Of a stretch of 53,523 bases of DNA, positions 9,079-17,739 are shown one piece after another. Numbering within the stretch: position 1 is the stretch's first letter; each line of letters opens with the position of its first letter. The notes beneath the pieces were generated by a model. The model worked only from the letters and a program-made list of their open reading frames with translations. It was not told the origin of the DNA and made no database searches. The stretch is taken from the NCBI GenBank assembly GCA_964448285.1, contig CAYUWG010000023.1, positions 1 through 53,523 of the forward strand. The letters run 5' to 3'. Origin of the DNA: CAYUWG01 sp964448285. Its GTDB lineage: Bacteria > Bacteroidota > Ignavibacteria > SZUA-365. The position numbers and the translations under genes were made by a program.

Positions 9079-10604
9079 TGCGCGTGACCGTGTGCAGGCA
9101 GCTGCGTTGAAAGTGCCGCAAGTTTCACCTGATATGCACCGACAGTAACGATGCGTTCACCTTCTGAAAGGCCGTTGAGAACTTCGACAAGCTGACCATT
9201 GCGAACACCGATCGTAACCTCGCGTTTTGCAAATGCCTCGCCTTCGACGTGAACGAAGACGCTGTAACTTCCTTCCTCCTCGATAAGAGCGGATTCAGAA
9301 ATGACAATCGCTTCCCGTTCCTCGCCCGTTTCGATTGTGATTTCTCCGAACATTCCTATGCGGTAGTTCTCTTCTGAATTTCGTACTTCAAAGACTACAG
9401 GGAAGACGCGCGTGAGACGATCAATTGCCGGAGCAACGGAAATGAGTCTTCCGTTCTTCTCGTCGATCTCGAACAGCTTGCTTATGCCGGGGAATTTTAC
9501 CCATGCACGCTTGGGTGCCTTCAACGCTCCTATTTCAGTTGATGCAACGCTGGCGCGAACCCAAACTGTTCGGGTATCAATGATACGATATAACGTTTCG
9601 CCCGCTACAACATGCTTTCCCGGGACGACATTCGCTTCGATGATCTTACCCGCGAGCGGTGCCCGTAGAGTGAAATCATCAATAGACGCTTCGTCCGAGT
9701 GCAGTCGAATGTTCTTTCTCATCAGGGTATAGCTTGCATCAACGCGTTTGAAAGCAGCTTCGACCTCGAGATACTCCTTTTCGGATATCAGTTGCTTTTT
9801 GAACAACTGCGACGCTCGCGCAAGCTCTTCCTTCGCTAACGCCCATTCAGTTTTAACTTCGACGAAACGTGAAGTGAAATTTTCATGGCCGCCAGGCGTT
9901 TCGATTGCAGGAAGCATACTTACGAGGCGTCCATTATGACTTATCGAACTGCCGACTACCGGCAGATTCTGATTTTCTTCCACGGGAATGGTCCCGGTGA
10001 ATGGTGCTGTGACGAACGCTTCACTTTTAAGTCTTGGGACGATCTCGCATGCAGCTCTCACAGTACCGCTTATCGACCGACTATGGACGGTTTCCGTACG
10101 GAAATCGATCTTCCATTGCTGTTCCTTGAGAAAGGGAACGAGATGTTCCCCGGGCGGCGAAACCTCTTCGTGAGAGACGTCGGAAATGGATGCAAAGACA
10201 GGAATATCTTCGATGTGTAAAGTGTCCTTCAGCTTACCATCGATGAAAATCCTCAGGTCATAACTGCCGGCTCGATCGAACTTCACCGTAGGGCGATAGA
10301 TGCCCGGTGATGTCGGCTTCCCCGATGACGTAACAACTTGAATCCCATCGGTCGAATGAAATTCGAGGGTGAGCTTTCCTTCGCTCACCGGTTTGAAATC
10401 TGCAAGCCATGTAAGATGAACCGCGAACGAATGCATCTTTCCCACGATGAGCGCCGGGTATTCCATGAACAACTCCGTCTTGGAAGACCAGAAGGTAATC
10501 GACCCACCCGGAACATCCTCCGATGGTTTTTCATCGCGCTGTGTATTGCAACTGATGTTAATGAAGGTAATGATGACAATGAAGCAAATACGATGCCTCG
10601 CCAT
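9075..10604 (-). CDS. RND efflux periplasmic adaptor (CusB/CzcB-type) lipoprotein with N-terminal extension
   Basis: The 509-residue protein begins with a lipoprotein signal ending I-N-I-S-C. An extra beta-rich domain (about 40-150, with K-M-H-S-F-A-V-H-L-T-W-L) precedes the usual membrane-fusion parts: barrel-sandwich hybrid halves around a helical hairpin (about 200-320), beta-barrel and a membrane-proximal domain. The C-terminal H-G-H-A-H tail could bind metal. It joins the RND pump to an outer-membrane channel. The start has TGAGGA upstream, and its stop overlaps the pump ATG, which suggests translational coupling. Standard CusB/CzcB proteins are near 400 residues, so the extension is real extra sequence. 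The mean call is firm; the role of the extra domain is inferred. Confidence 0.88.
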   Translation of the reverse strand: MARHRICFIVIITFINISCNTQRDEKPSEDVPGGSITFWSSKTELFMEYPALIVGKMHSFAVHLTWLADFKPVSEGKLTLEFHSTDGIQVVTSSGKPTSPGIYRPTVKFDRAGSYDLRIFIDGKLKDTLHIEDIPVFASISDVSHEEVSPPGEHLVPFLKEQQWKIDFRTETVHSRSISGTVRAACEIVPRLKSEAFVTAPFTGTIPVEENQNLPVVGSSISHNGRLVSMLPAIETPGGHENFTSRFVEVKTEWALAKEELARASQLFKKQLISEKEYLEVEAAFKRVDASYTLMRKNIRLHSDEASIDDFTLRAPLAGKIIEANVVPGKHVVAGETLYRIIDTRTVWVRASVASTEIGALKAPKRAWVKFPGISKLFEIDEKNGRLISVAPAIDRLTRVFPVVFEVRNSEENYRIGMFGEITIETGEEREAIVISESALIEEEGSYSVFVHVEGEAFAKREVTIGVRNGQLVEVLNGLSEGERIVTVGAYQVKLAALSTQLPAHGHAH

Positions 10605-10701
10605 AGTGAATCCTCAGGAAAGTTTGGTTGAGTTCGGTGAGAGGAGAATCGTGAGGTATCATCCTGTTCTCAGGAATGATACTTCTGCTTGAGCGATGGT
10701 T

Positions 10702-11142
10702 CTACGCGATAGGTGGGGCGCGGTCAGACTCGGGAAAAACTTCTCCCAATGGAAGTCGGAGAGTTAAGGGATCCAAGGGAAAATCCGAATGCATAAGCTC
10801 CGGTATTCCCGCGAGAAAGGTCTCGACTGCGTTTTCACGATCGAGATGGATTTCTCTCGTGCGTTCTAATCGTAAAGAGATTGTTGCGAGAAGGGCAACG
10901 TGATATACCGAATGGTGATGTCCGCTTTCGTGCTCGGTAATCGTCGTTCGCGAGGTCTGTAGCTGTGGAATCAGTGTGTGGACGTGTACGACGAACCCAG
11001 ATAAGTGATGATGCTCTTCCCCGTGCTCATGCGTATCGTGCATATGCATATGAAGACCGCCGCTGAATACGACACTGGTCAGATAGCATGAAAGGAGTAC
11101 GACTCGAGGGAAGGATGATATGAGAAGCGGTTGACGATGCAT
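10702..11142 (-). CDS. Histidine-rich DUF2946-like small protein
   Basis: This protein of about 146 residues has an N-terminal hydrophobic segment, then a dense His cluster (H-M-H-M-H-D-T-H-E-H-G-E-E-H-H-H) and a second one (H-E-S-G-H-H-H-S). It ends in D-R-A-P-P-I-A, resembling the R-(A/G)-P-P tail of DUF2946-type proteins. ATG at 11142 is the first Met; the frame can extend to a TTG at 11157. It lies 97 bases upstream of the RND adaptor on the same strand, so it is probably the first gene of the metal operon. A metal-binding or metal-sensing role in the periplasm is inferred. The family call is tentative and rests on layout and tail. Confidence 0.6.
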   Translation of the reverse strand: MHRQPLLISSFPRVVLLSCYLTSVVFSGGLHMHMHDTHEHGEEHHHLSGFVVHVHTLIPQLQTSRTTITEHESGHHHSVYHVALLATISLRLERTREIHLDRENAVETFLAGIPELMHSDFPLDPLTLRLPLGEVFPESDRAPPIA

Positions 11143-11177
11143 TTCTGCGGGTTGCAATATAGAGCTATCGAGTCAGA

Positions 11178-11307
11178 TGTCTGAGCCTGGATAGTCTGAA
11201 TTTGGATTTATGGGATTACAATGCTTACCAGAATGAGTGGCTGTTTACGCTGAACACTTAATAAGGAATCCTGCTAATCCTTCCATCCCTGAAATCACAG
11301 TTCAGAC
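11178..11307. repeat. Interspersed repeat, copy R3, overlapping the ASPIC-protein gene 3' end
   Basis: It has the left edge TGTCTGAGCCTGGAT, the ATTTATGGGAT segment, the core GAATCCTGCTAATCC and the right end TCACAGTTCAGAC shared with R2. About 40 extra bases lie in the middle compared with R1. Its right end gives the last codons (Ser-Glu-Leu-stop) of the gene ending at 11295, exactly as R2 does for the RND gene. Confidence 0.75.
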
Positions 11308-13664
11308 TTCATCACGACAAACTTTGCCGCTCTTTCTCCTATCGCTGTTTTGATCACGAGAAGATATCCTCCTGTGCTGAGGTCGATGCGTAGCTGGTTG
11401 AGACCTCGCCGTGCTGCGTGCTGCTCTGTTCCGATCAAGCGGCCTGCGAGGTTGTATAGGGATATGCTCGCTTCGCTGAGATCATCCATTCCTTCGAGCA
11501 TGAACCTGACGTTCCCGTCTCTGTAATCAGTCCATGCAATGCGCCATGCCTGGGGTGCAATAAGTTGTTCGATGTCTGTCTGAGGATTTCCGTTGTACGG
11601 GATGAAATACTTCTTGTCCGGTTCGAGTGTAGTGAGATAGCGATGGACTCCGTTGGGATAAATCACGACGACGCTGTCGATCTTCACGGCATTGCCAAGT
11701 CCGAAGTGCAGTTCGCTTGAATGCTGCGCACCCCGTGAACCGGCGCTGTTGGTCGAAAGCGTTCTCAGGAATTGCCTGCCGTCTGCATACACGCGCACGA
11801 TCGTCCCGAACGCATCCATGTTCACCCGGTCAGAAGGACTTCCTTTCAAGCGAATGGTCAACGCACGGCCACGCTTTGCAACGTCGTTGCGGAAGAGCTT
11901 GGCGCCTTCCGTTGGACTGGAGACGATCAGGTCTGCGTCGCCGTCGTTATCGAAGTCGATACGCGACACCGTCCAAGCACCGTGACTGAGCGAACCGAGA
12001 AGCCATGTGCGGTCGCGTATACTGAAATTCGGCGGGCCGTCGTTGATATAAACACGTGAGAGACGTCGCGGTTCATTGTTCGTGCCCTCGGCATTGTACG
12101 CATACTGGCAGGACCACAGATCGAGAAAGCCATCATGATCGAGATCTACCCAGGCTGGCCCGGCGTTCATTTCGAAGAACTTCAATCCCGCCTGCGGTGT
12201 GACGTTCGTGAAGTTGAATGCCTGCGGTCCATTGTTTCGAAAGACAAGCGAAGGATTCGATACGGCTCCACGCCAATCGGGATGGCCGAGGTTTCCCACG
12301 GCAACATCGAGGTCGCCGTCGTTGTCGAAGTCGCCCCAGTCACTTCCCATCCCGTGTCCGAAGTACTGCGGCGACTGAGTGAGAACTCCGCGCACACCCG
12401 TTGCCGCGCCGACTTCCGTGAACGTGCCGTTGCCATTGTTGCGATAGAGCAAATCCGGTGCGAGCCGGTAGGTGTTGACGAAGATGTCCGTCAGTCCATC
12501 GTTGTCGAAGTCGCACGCGCTGGCTCCCCAACAATCGTAGTAGGGCGACGGCTCTCCCGCCGCAATGCCGCTCGATGCCGTGACGTTCGTGAAAGTGCCA
12601 CTGCCTTCGTTGCGCCAGAGTTGGTCGGGATAATAGACCTCCTGGTTGCCGACCGTGCGCCTTCCGTTCGCGATGAAGAGATCGAGCCGTCCGTCGTTGT
12701 TGTAATCAAGCCATATCGGTGTAACGGTCGGATACGCGTTCGTGATCTTCGATGAAGCGGTTACGTCCGAGAAGGTGCCGTTGCCGTTGTTGCGAAAGAG
12801 CTTGTCGTTATCCCCGCCGTTGATGAGATAAGCGTCGATAAAACCGTCGTTGTCGTAGTCCGCCCATATGGGACTTCCTGCACCGATTCCAAGCGATGTT
12901 GTGACGTTCGAGAAAGTACCGTTCCCGTTATTCTGAAAATACGTCCCACCTATCGCGACATCGTCGAAGCCGTCGTTATTCCAATCCGCCACCGCGCTGT
13001 TGACGGACTTGATCAACTCGTTGCTCGCATTCACGAGGCCTGCGGACTTCGTCACATCGACAAGCGTCGGTGAAGGCGGCGACTGCGAACCATTGCCTTG
13101 CGGAAAATCATACTGCACGAGCAGGCGCACCATGAAGCGTCCTTGTGTGACGTAATAAACACCCGGGCCTCCGAGTGGATTCGTTTCCGTTGGGTTCATG
13201 AGGAAAGAATTGTACACGCCGCCTTGCGACGTTCCGTTATCGACAACCCACCATGGTCCGCTCGGTTTCACGCGATGCTGAATGACGATGCGGTCGTAAC
13301 CATCGGACCGAAGATTTGCGCTGCGGACATCGATCGTTCTCCAGCCGGGTAGTCCGTTGTACTGCACGATGACCGGATTGATCTTGGTATTGTAGGACCA
13401 CACCCAGCCGGTTGGCGGTACCGCACCTTCAGACGGATCGCCGACAATCCATACCGTGTCAGTCGATGCACTGCCGCCGCCATAGTAAATGCGAATTTCT
13501 AAAACCTTGCATGGACCAACGGGCGTCAGCAGTACCGACTCTTCGCTGAATGACGGGAGATTCGAATAGATGCCGCCGGGATTTCCGTTATCCTGTTGGA
13601 CTAAAACCTCCTGTGCATGTAGGGAGAGCGTTAGTGGAATGACAAGAAGGAAGAACTGTTTCAT
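11295..13664 (-). CDS. Secreted FG-GAP/VCBS repeat protein with ASPIC/UnbV domain (CRTAC1-like)
   Basis: The 789-residue product has a signal peptide (M-K-Q-F-F-L-L-V-I-P-L-T-L-S-L-H-A-Q). Its middle (about 200-600) is a run of FG-GAP/VCBS units with the calcium-loop consensus D-x-D-N-D-G and the recurring F-R-N-N-G-N-G-T-F, expected to fold as a beta-propeller. An ASPIC/UnbV domain follows (about 630-695, V-V-I-Y-P-N-G-V). The C-terminus (about 710-789) resembles a T9SS sorting domain: S-I-S-L-Y-N-L-A-G-R and Y-L-L-V-I-K-T. It is therefore probably a cell-surface or secreted adhesion-type protein. The last three residues and the stop come from repeat R3. Confidence 0.85.
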   Translation of the reverse strand: MKQFFLLVIPLTLSLHAQEVLVQQDNGNPGGIYSNLPSFSEESVLLTPVGPCKVLEIRIYYGGGSASTDTVWIVGDPSEGAVPPTGWVWSYNTKINPVIVQYNGLPGWRTIDVRSANLRSDGYDRIVIQHRVKPSGPWWVVDNGTSQGGVYNSFLMNPTETNPLGGPGVYYVTQGRFMVRLLVQYDFPQGNGSQSPPSPTLVDVTKSAGLVNASNELIKSVNSAVADWNNDGFDDVAIGGTYFQNNGNGTFSNVTTSLGIGAGSPIWADYDNDGFIDAYLINGGDNDKLFRNNGNGTFSDVTASSKITNAYPTVTPIWLDYNNDGRLDLFIANGRRTVGNQEVYYPDQLWRNEGSGTFTNVTASSGIAAGEPSPYYDCWGASACDFDNDGLTDIFVNTYRLAPDLLYRNNGNGTFTEVGAATGVRGVLTQSPQYFGHGMGSDWGDFDNDGDLDVAVGNLGHPDWRGAVSNPSLVFRNNGPQAFNFTNVTPQAGLKFFEMNAGPAWVDLDHDGFLDLWSCQYAYNAEGTNNEPRRLSRVYINDGPPNFSIRDRTWLLGSLSHGAWTVSRIDFDNDGDADLIVSSPTEGAKLFRNDVAKRGRALTIRLKGSPSDRVNMDAFGTIVRVYADGRQFLRTLSTNSAGSRGAQHSSELHFGLGNAVKIDSVVVIYPNGVHRYLTTLEPDKKYFIPYNGNPQTDIEQLIAPQAWRIAWTDYRDGNVRFMLEGMDDLSEASISLYNLAGRLIGTEQHAARRGLNQLRIDLSTGGYLLVIKTAIGERAAKFVVMKSEL

Positions 13665-13780
13665 AAGCGCCTCGGGATTGAATGAGTAAAACCTCGCGTG
13701 AAACTATGAAGCGCAGGAAAGGGATGCAACGGGGTCAGGAGAGAGAATCGAAGCCTGGCGGTGTTCACAAGGAATGAAAA

Positions 13781-13899
13781 GGAGGCTGTCCCAAAAAGCT
13801 TGTTCAGCATCATCCTGAGCGTAGCCGAAGGATGATGAAGCGCGGTAGGTCACGGCTCGACTGAGTTCACCGTGACAGATACTGTTTAGGACAGCCTCC
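13781..13899. mobile_element. MITE-like palindromic element
   Basis: A 119-bp segment is bounded by perfect 11-bp inverted repeats, GGAGGCTGTCC at 13781-13791 and GGACAGCCTCC at 13889-13899, with imperfect pairing inward. Two hairpins are nested inside: CATCATCCT (13808-13816) with AGGATGATG (13829-13837), and GTCACGG (13849-13855) with CCGTGAC (13870-13876). No open frame is present. The structure fits a non-autonomous element of the MITE or REP type. It lies 24 bases after the ester-cyclase stop and could also end that transcript. Confidence 0.7.
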
Positions 13900-13923
13900 C
13901 TATGAGAATGACAAGAAAGGGTA

Positions 13924-14457
13924 TTACTGCTGCGGAGGAACTTCGCCTGGCGGCATTTCGCCCATCGCCGGCATCATGCCAAGCTGCTCCATCATCTTTT
14001 GCATATCGAAATATCCCCAGTGCTCGACGCCTTTTCCGTCCTTGAAGCGAGCGATATCGACGCCATCGACGTTGACTGCTTTGCCGGTTGCCGGCATGGG
14101 ACCCATCGCGCCGGTGTTCGTTCCGCTCCACGTGTAGTGCGCAACGACCATATCGCCTTCAGCCACCATCCAGTTGACGGTGATTTTCAGATCCGGGTAT
14201 GCTTGGTGGTACATCGCGAAGGCTTTCTTCAACGCATCGAGACCGGTTCCTTCCACCATGGGATCAGGCGTGTGTTCGATGAAATCTGTGACGATGAGGT
14301 TATCGAGTGCGTCAGGGGTATTCCCGTTGAGCGCGTCGAAGATTTTCTGCATGGTTTCCTTGTTGGCCTTTTCCATTGCAGCATTCGGATCCTCCTTCTG
14401 GCAGGCGGAAAAGATGAACAGTAGTCCAAGGGCAAACAGAACGGAATATGTTTTCAT
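13924..14457 (-). CDS. Ester cyclase (SnoaL-like) domain lipoprotein
   Basis: The 177-residue protein has a lipoprotein signal with lipobox F-S-A-C. The body (about 35-155) looks like a SnoaL/polyketide-cyclase fold of the ester cyclase family, with N-L-I-V-T-D-F-I-E-H-T-P and a later V-D-G-V-D-I-A-R-F-K-D-G-K segment. The C-terminus is a Met/Pro/Gly-rich tail (M-P-A-M-G-E-M-P-P-G). Members form an alpha+beta barrel that binds small hydrophobic molecules, and many have no known substrate. The lipid anchor is unusual for a cytosolic-type fold and points to the periplasm. It shares the strand with paaN upstream, separated by 79 bases. Confidence 0.75.
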   Translation of the reverse strand: MKTYSVLFALGLLFIFSACQKEDPNAAMEKANKETMQKIFDALNGNTPDALDNLIVTDFIEHTPDPMVEGTGLDALKKAFAMYHQAYPDLKITVNWMVAEGDMVVAHYTWSGTNTGAMGPMPATGKAVNVDGVDIARFKDGKGVEHWGYFDMQKMMEQLGMMPAMGEMPPGEVPPQQ

Positions 14458-14536
14458 GGCATGGCCTTTTTAAATGATGGAAAAACTCTTTGCGGGATAA
14501 ACGTACTTCGTCTTTTCGGAAGTGCAAAAACAGGAA

Positions 14537-16210
14537 TCACTCTCGCACGGGTATGCGGCTTCCTACGACGAAGAATCGCCGGACGATAAACGCCGGGTCT
14601 GTAAGCGAGGCATTACCCGATGGGTTGCCGCCACTGACGTGAAAATCACTGAATGTCGCTGATTGGTTGACCCATATCGGGCCGGTAAGATTGAACGAAA
14701 TCGCAGCGCCGGCGAGCGCCATTGTGTCTTCGATCGACTCTCGAACCGCCGCATCGGTGCAATAAGCGCTGAAGGTGATTGCCCCTGCTTCCCGCGCGGT
14801 CTTCGATGCAAGTTCGACGCTCTGCTGCGTGCTATCGGTCGGAACGATCAGGGCGATCGGGCCAAAGAGTTCCTTCGTAAGGATATCCACGCGCCCAGCA
14901 GGCACTTCCAAAAGCGCGGGCGAAAAGCTTCGCGCGTTTTCAAACCCGACTTGGATAACCGGCTTTGCATCACGCAGTACCGGGCAGCCGAAGGCGTGCA
15001 CGGACTCCACGCGTTGTGTCGTTGCGTCATTTTGAATGGCGCCAAGCGTCGATGGTCCAAGCTTTTCATTACCAGCAAGTCCATCGAGCGAAGCCGTTAG
15101 GCGCCTCACGACTTCCTCGTAGGGGATCGTTGCATCACCTTCCTTCACTCCGCCTTTCGGAATGAAAATGTTTTGCGGCGTCGTGCACATTTGTCCGCTG
15201 TAAAGGCACAGGCTCATCGTGATGTTCTCGATAGCTGCATCGAGGTTTTCGACCGAGTCAAGCAGGAGGGAGTTGACGCCAGCCTTTTCGGTGAACACGA
15301 TTTTCCCGCGCAGCCCTTCGAGGTAATCGCCGAACGCAGTTCCGCCCGTGTAATCGATCAGTCTTACGTCGGGATGTTCGGCAAGCTGCTTTGCGATAAG
15401 CGATTCACCATCGACGGCGAGTTGAACGACGTCGGGATCGATGCTGTTATCCGTAAGCACACGCCGGAGATCGGCAACCACGATAGCGAGAGGGAGAATG
15501 ACTTTCTGGTGCGGCTTTACGATGACGGTGTTGCCGGTGACAAGATCGGCGAACATGCCGGGCAAGGAATTCCACGTTGGGAATGTGGAACAGGCGATCA
15601 CCAATCCGACACCGCGCGGGACACTGTGAAAGCGCTTCTCAAGGGAGATCGTCATCTTTCCCATCGGCTTGTCCCAACGAACGCTTTCCGGAAAGCGCAT
15701 GAGTTCGTGATGGCCGAGCGCGACCGCTTCCAACGCACGGTCGTATCCATGCGGTCCGGATGCCTGAAACGCCATCATGAATCCCTGCCCGGTCGTGTGC
15801 ATGGTCGCGTATGCGAGGGTGAAAAAATTCTTCGACGATTGCTCGAGCGCTTCAATCAGAATTCCCGTGCGTTCGTTTGCGGTGAGCTTTCGCCATTGGT
15901 GAAAGGCTTTCTTCGAACGCTCGACAAGCGCCTCCGGTGCGAACACCGGATACTCGATTCCCAGTGGAAATCCATACGGCGATTCTTCGCTGCCATGCCA
16001 TGATAATGGTTCCGGTTGGCCGAGCGCTTCGAAACGCTTGTTGAGCACTGCCTTGAAGGCGGCCTCTCCATCGGCGTTGGCGGTTTCCCCGTAAATCTTT
16101 CCGCTTGGTATTTCCGGCCAATGCGCATGAAACGTACGCGCGTGAATCGCTGCAACGGCTTTGTCGAGCGTGTCTTTGTGTTTTTCAAAAAGTGATTGCA
16201 AACCGGTCAT
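14537..16210 (-). CDS. paaN: Phenylacetic acid degradation protein PaaN (aldehyde dehydrogenase family)
   Basis: The 557-residue protein matches the stand-alone PaaN type of aldehyde dehydrogenase. Visible parts are the N-terminal PaaN-like extension, the cofactor region (C-S-T-F-P-T-W-N-S and G-N-T-V-I-V-K-P-H), the F-T-E-K-A-G glutamate region and the active-site Cys in S-G-Q-M-C-T-T-P-Q-N. It would oxidise an aldehyde formed in phenylacetate-type ring degradation. The open frame starts at 16318, but ATG at 16210 has AAAGGA upstream and gives the usual length. No other paa gene is in the window, so its pathway is uncertain here. Confidence 0.85.
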   Translation of the reverse strand: MTGLQSLFEKHKDTLDKAVAAIHARTFHAHWPEIPSGKIYGETANADGEAAFKAVLNKRFEALGQPEPLSWHGSEESPYGFPLGIEYPVFAPEALVERSKKAFHQWRKLTANERTGILIEALEQSSKNFFTLAYATMHTTGQGFMMAFQASGPHGYDRALEAVALGHHELMRFPESVRWDKPMGKMTISLEKRFHSVPRGVGLVIACSTFPTWNSLPGMFADLVTGNTVIVKPHQKVILPLAIVVADLRRVLTDNSIDPDVVQLAVDGESLIAKQLAEHPDVRLIDYTGGTAFGDYLEGLRGKIVFTEKAGVNSLLLDSVENLDAAIENITMSLCLYSGQMCTTPQNIFIPKGGVKEGDATIPYEEVVRRLTASLDGLAGNEKLGPSTLGAIQNDATTQRVESVHAFGCPVLRDAKPVIQVGFENARSFSPALLEVPAGRVDILTKELFGPIALIVPTDSTQQSVELASKTAREAGAITFSAYCTDAAVRESIEDTMALAGAAISFNLTGPIWVNQSATFSDFHVSGGNPSGNASLTDPAFIVRRFFVVGSRIPVRE

Positions 16211-16403
16211 GAAGTTTCCTTTCGTGTTCGAATTGGGAACGGAAGATAAAGAATTGATTCGTGAAGGAGTATCGCAAGACAGGGCTTCACAATGAATGGA
16301 AAAACGCACACGCGTCATACTGCTTCAGTTTTCCCTTTCCCCGTCGCATTGCATTTTCCATTGTAAGCGATTGAATACTTGAACCTATCATCGACGAATT
16401 GCC

Positions 16404-17111
16404 ATGGCACAATACACGAATCCCTTTCACGACGACCTTCCGCCTTTCGCGGGTTTCTCGGAAGACGCGCTGAAATTCCTGCGGCAACTCAGGCGCAACA
16501 ACAACCGCGAGTGGTTCATGAAGCACAAGCTCCGCTACGAGCAATCCATCAAAGAACCGATGGAGGCCCTGCTTGGCACGCTGGCCATTCGCTTGCAAGC
16601 TATCGATCCCGACATCGTGCTCGAACCGAGAAAGGCGATGTACCGCATCTATCGGGACGTGCGCTTCAGTGCTGACAAGACGCCGTACAAAACGCATGTC
16701 GCTGCTGCATTCACGTTTCGCGGTTTTGACCGGAAGTTCGATTCCGCGTTCTATTTTCATTTTTCACCGGATGAACTCGGTATCGGTGGAGGACTCTATA
16801 TGCCGACAGGGCAAGCGCTCAAAAACATCCGTAACGCTATTGACCGAAAGCCGGGCGAACTCCGCAGGATTCTTTCCGCGAAGCTGTTCCGTGACCTGTA
16901 CAATGAGATGGAAGGCGAGCGACTCACTCGCGTACCCCAAGGATTCGACCGTGACCATCCCGAAGCAGACCTGCTGAGGATGAAGCAATTCCTTTGCTGG
17001 AAAACGATGCCGCCAGAGACGATCTTCGAAGAGAATTTCTCGGACGTGCTTGTTCAACACATCAAAGCGATGTGTCCATTCGTCAAGTGGCTTGCGATGA
17101 ACAGTATATAG
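16404..17111 (+). CDS. DUF2461 (TIGR02453) family protein
   Basis: The 235-residue cytoplasmic protein is a good fit to DUF2461. Features include the N-terminal L-K-F-L-R-Q-L-R-R-N-N-N-R-E-W-F segment, the R-I-Y-R-D-V-R-F-S motif with D-K-T-P-Y-K-T-H following, and G-G-G-L-Y-M-P near residue 130. The family is widespread and its biochemical role is unknown. It is divergent from paaN with a 193-base spacer and convergent with the HD-domain gene downstream. Confidence 0.85.
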   Translation: MAQYTNPFHDDLPPFAGFSEDALKFLRQLRRNNNREWFMKHKLRYEQSIKEPMEALLGTLAIRLQAIDPDIVLEPRKAMYRIYRDVRFSADKTPYKTHVAAAFTFRGFDRKFDSAFYFHFSPDELGIGGGLYMPTGQALKNIRNAIDRKPGELRRILSAKLFRDLYNEMEGERLTRVPQGFDRDHPEADLLRMKQFLCWKTMPPETIFEENFSDVLVQHIKAMCPFVKWLAMNSI

Positions 17112-17134
17112 TCGAGGTTTGAGAAGAAAGGCGG

Positions 17135-17692
17135 TTATTCGCCAAACACTTTCCGAGCGCGCTCGACGGTATTTCTGTATTCATCCACGATGGGATGATC
17201 CCAGTTTTCCGCTATCGCATCGAGCGCTGTGAAGTAAAACCATAACGTCCTGTCCTTTCCTCTACGAAAGACGCTCCACACTTCATCACCCGATCGTTCG
17301 TAGCGGTCGATCAGTGATGAGAGGTTATGAATTTTATCGGCACAGCAAACCGCTTTCGCCTGACGTGAGCCGCTCCGGATTCGTTCGAGATAATGCTGCT
17401 TGCGCTCTTCCCACTGCAACGATTTATCCTCGGTGACTGCGCGGACGATTTCGCAAACGTCAAGCCCAAAGTCCGCTTCAAGTTTCTCAGCGTCATAGTT
17501 CGTGTCTTCCAACGTGTCATGCAACAAACCAGCGCTTATCACTTCGTCGTCGAATCCATAGGCGGCAAGCAGAAGCGCGACGCTCACGAGATGAGAGACG
17601 TAGGGCTGCGTCGGGTCGGACTTGCGTACCTGCGAACCGTGCAACCGCAGTGCAGCGAGGATAGCACGTTCAACGAGTGCAGAGTAACTCAT
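17135..17692 (-). CDS. HD-domain protein, (p)ppGpp hydrolase-like (MESH1/small alarmone hydrolase type)
   Basis: The 185-residue protein is a single HD domain of the RelA/SpoT hydrolase type without synthetase or regulatory domains. Key residues are visible: the early H-G-S-Q, Y-V-S-H, the H-D-T-L-E-D-T signature, and the later A-D-K-I-H-N-L. Such proteins use Mn2+ to remove pyrophosphate from ppGpp or act on NADPH. It is on the same strand as the Nudix gene upstream (47-base spacing). An exact substrate cannot be read from sequence. Confidence 0.82.
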   Translation of the reverse strand: MSYSALVERAILAALRLHGSQVRKSDPTQPYVSHLVSVALLLAAYGFDDEVISAGLLHDTLEDTNYDAEKLEADFGLDVCEIVRAVTEDKSLQWEERKQHYLERIRSGSRQAKAVCCADKIHNLSSLIDRYERSGDEVWSVFRRGKDRTLWFYFTALDAIAENWDHPIVDEYRNTVERARKVFGE

Positions 17693-17739
17693 CGAGAATG
17701 ATGAAGGTGTGATGAATGAAGCTTCATTGTATCGTTCGC

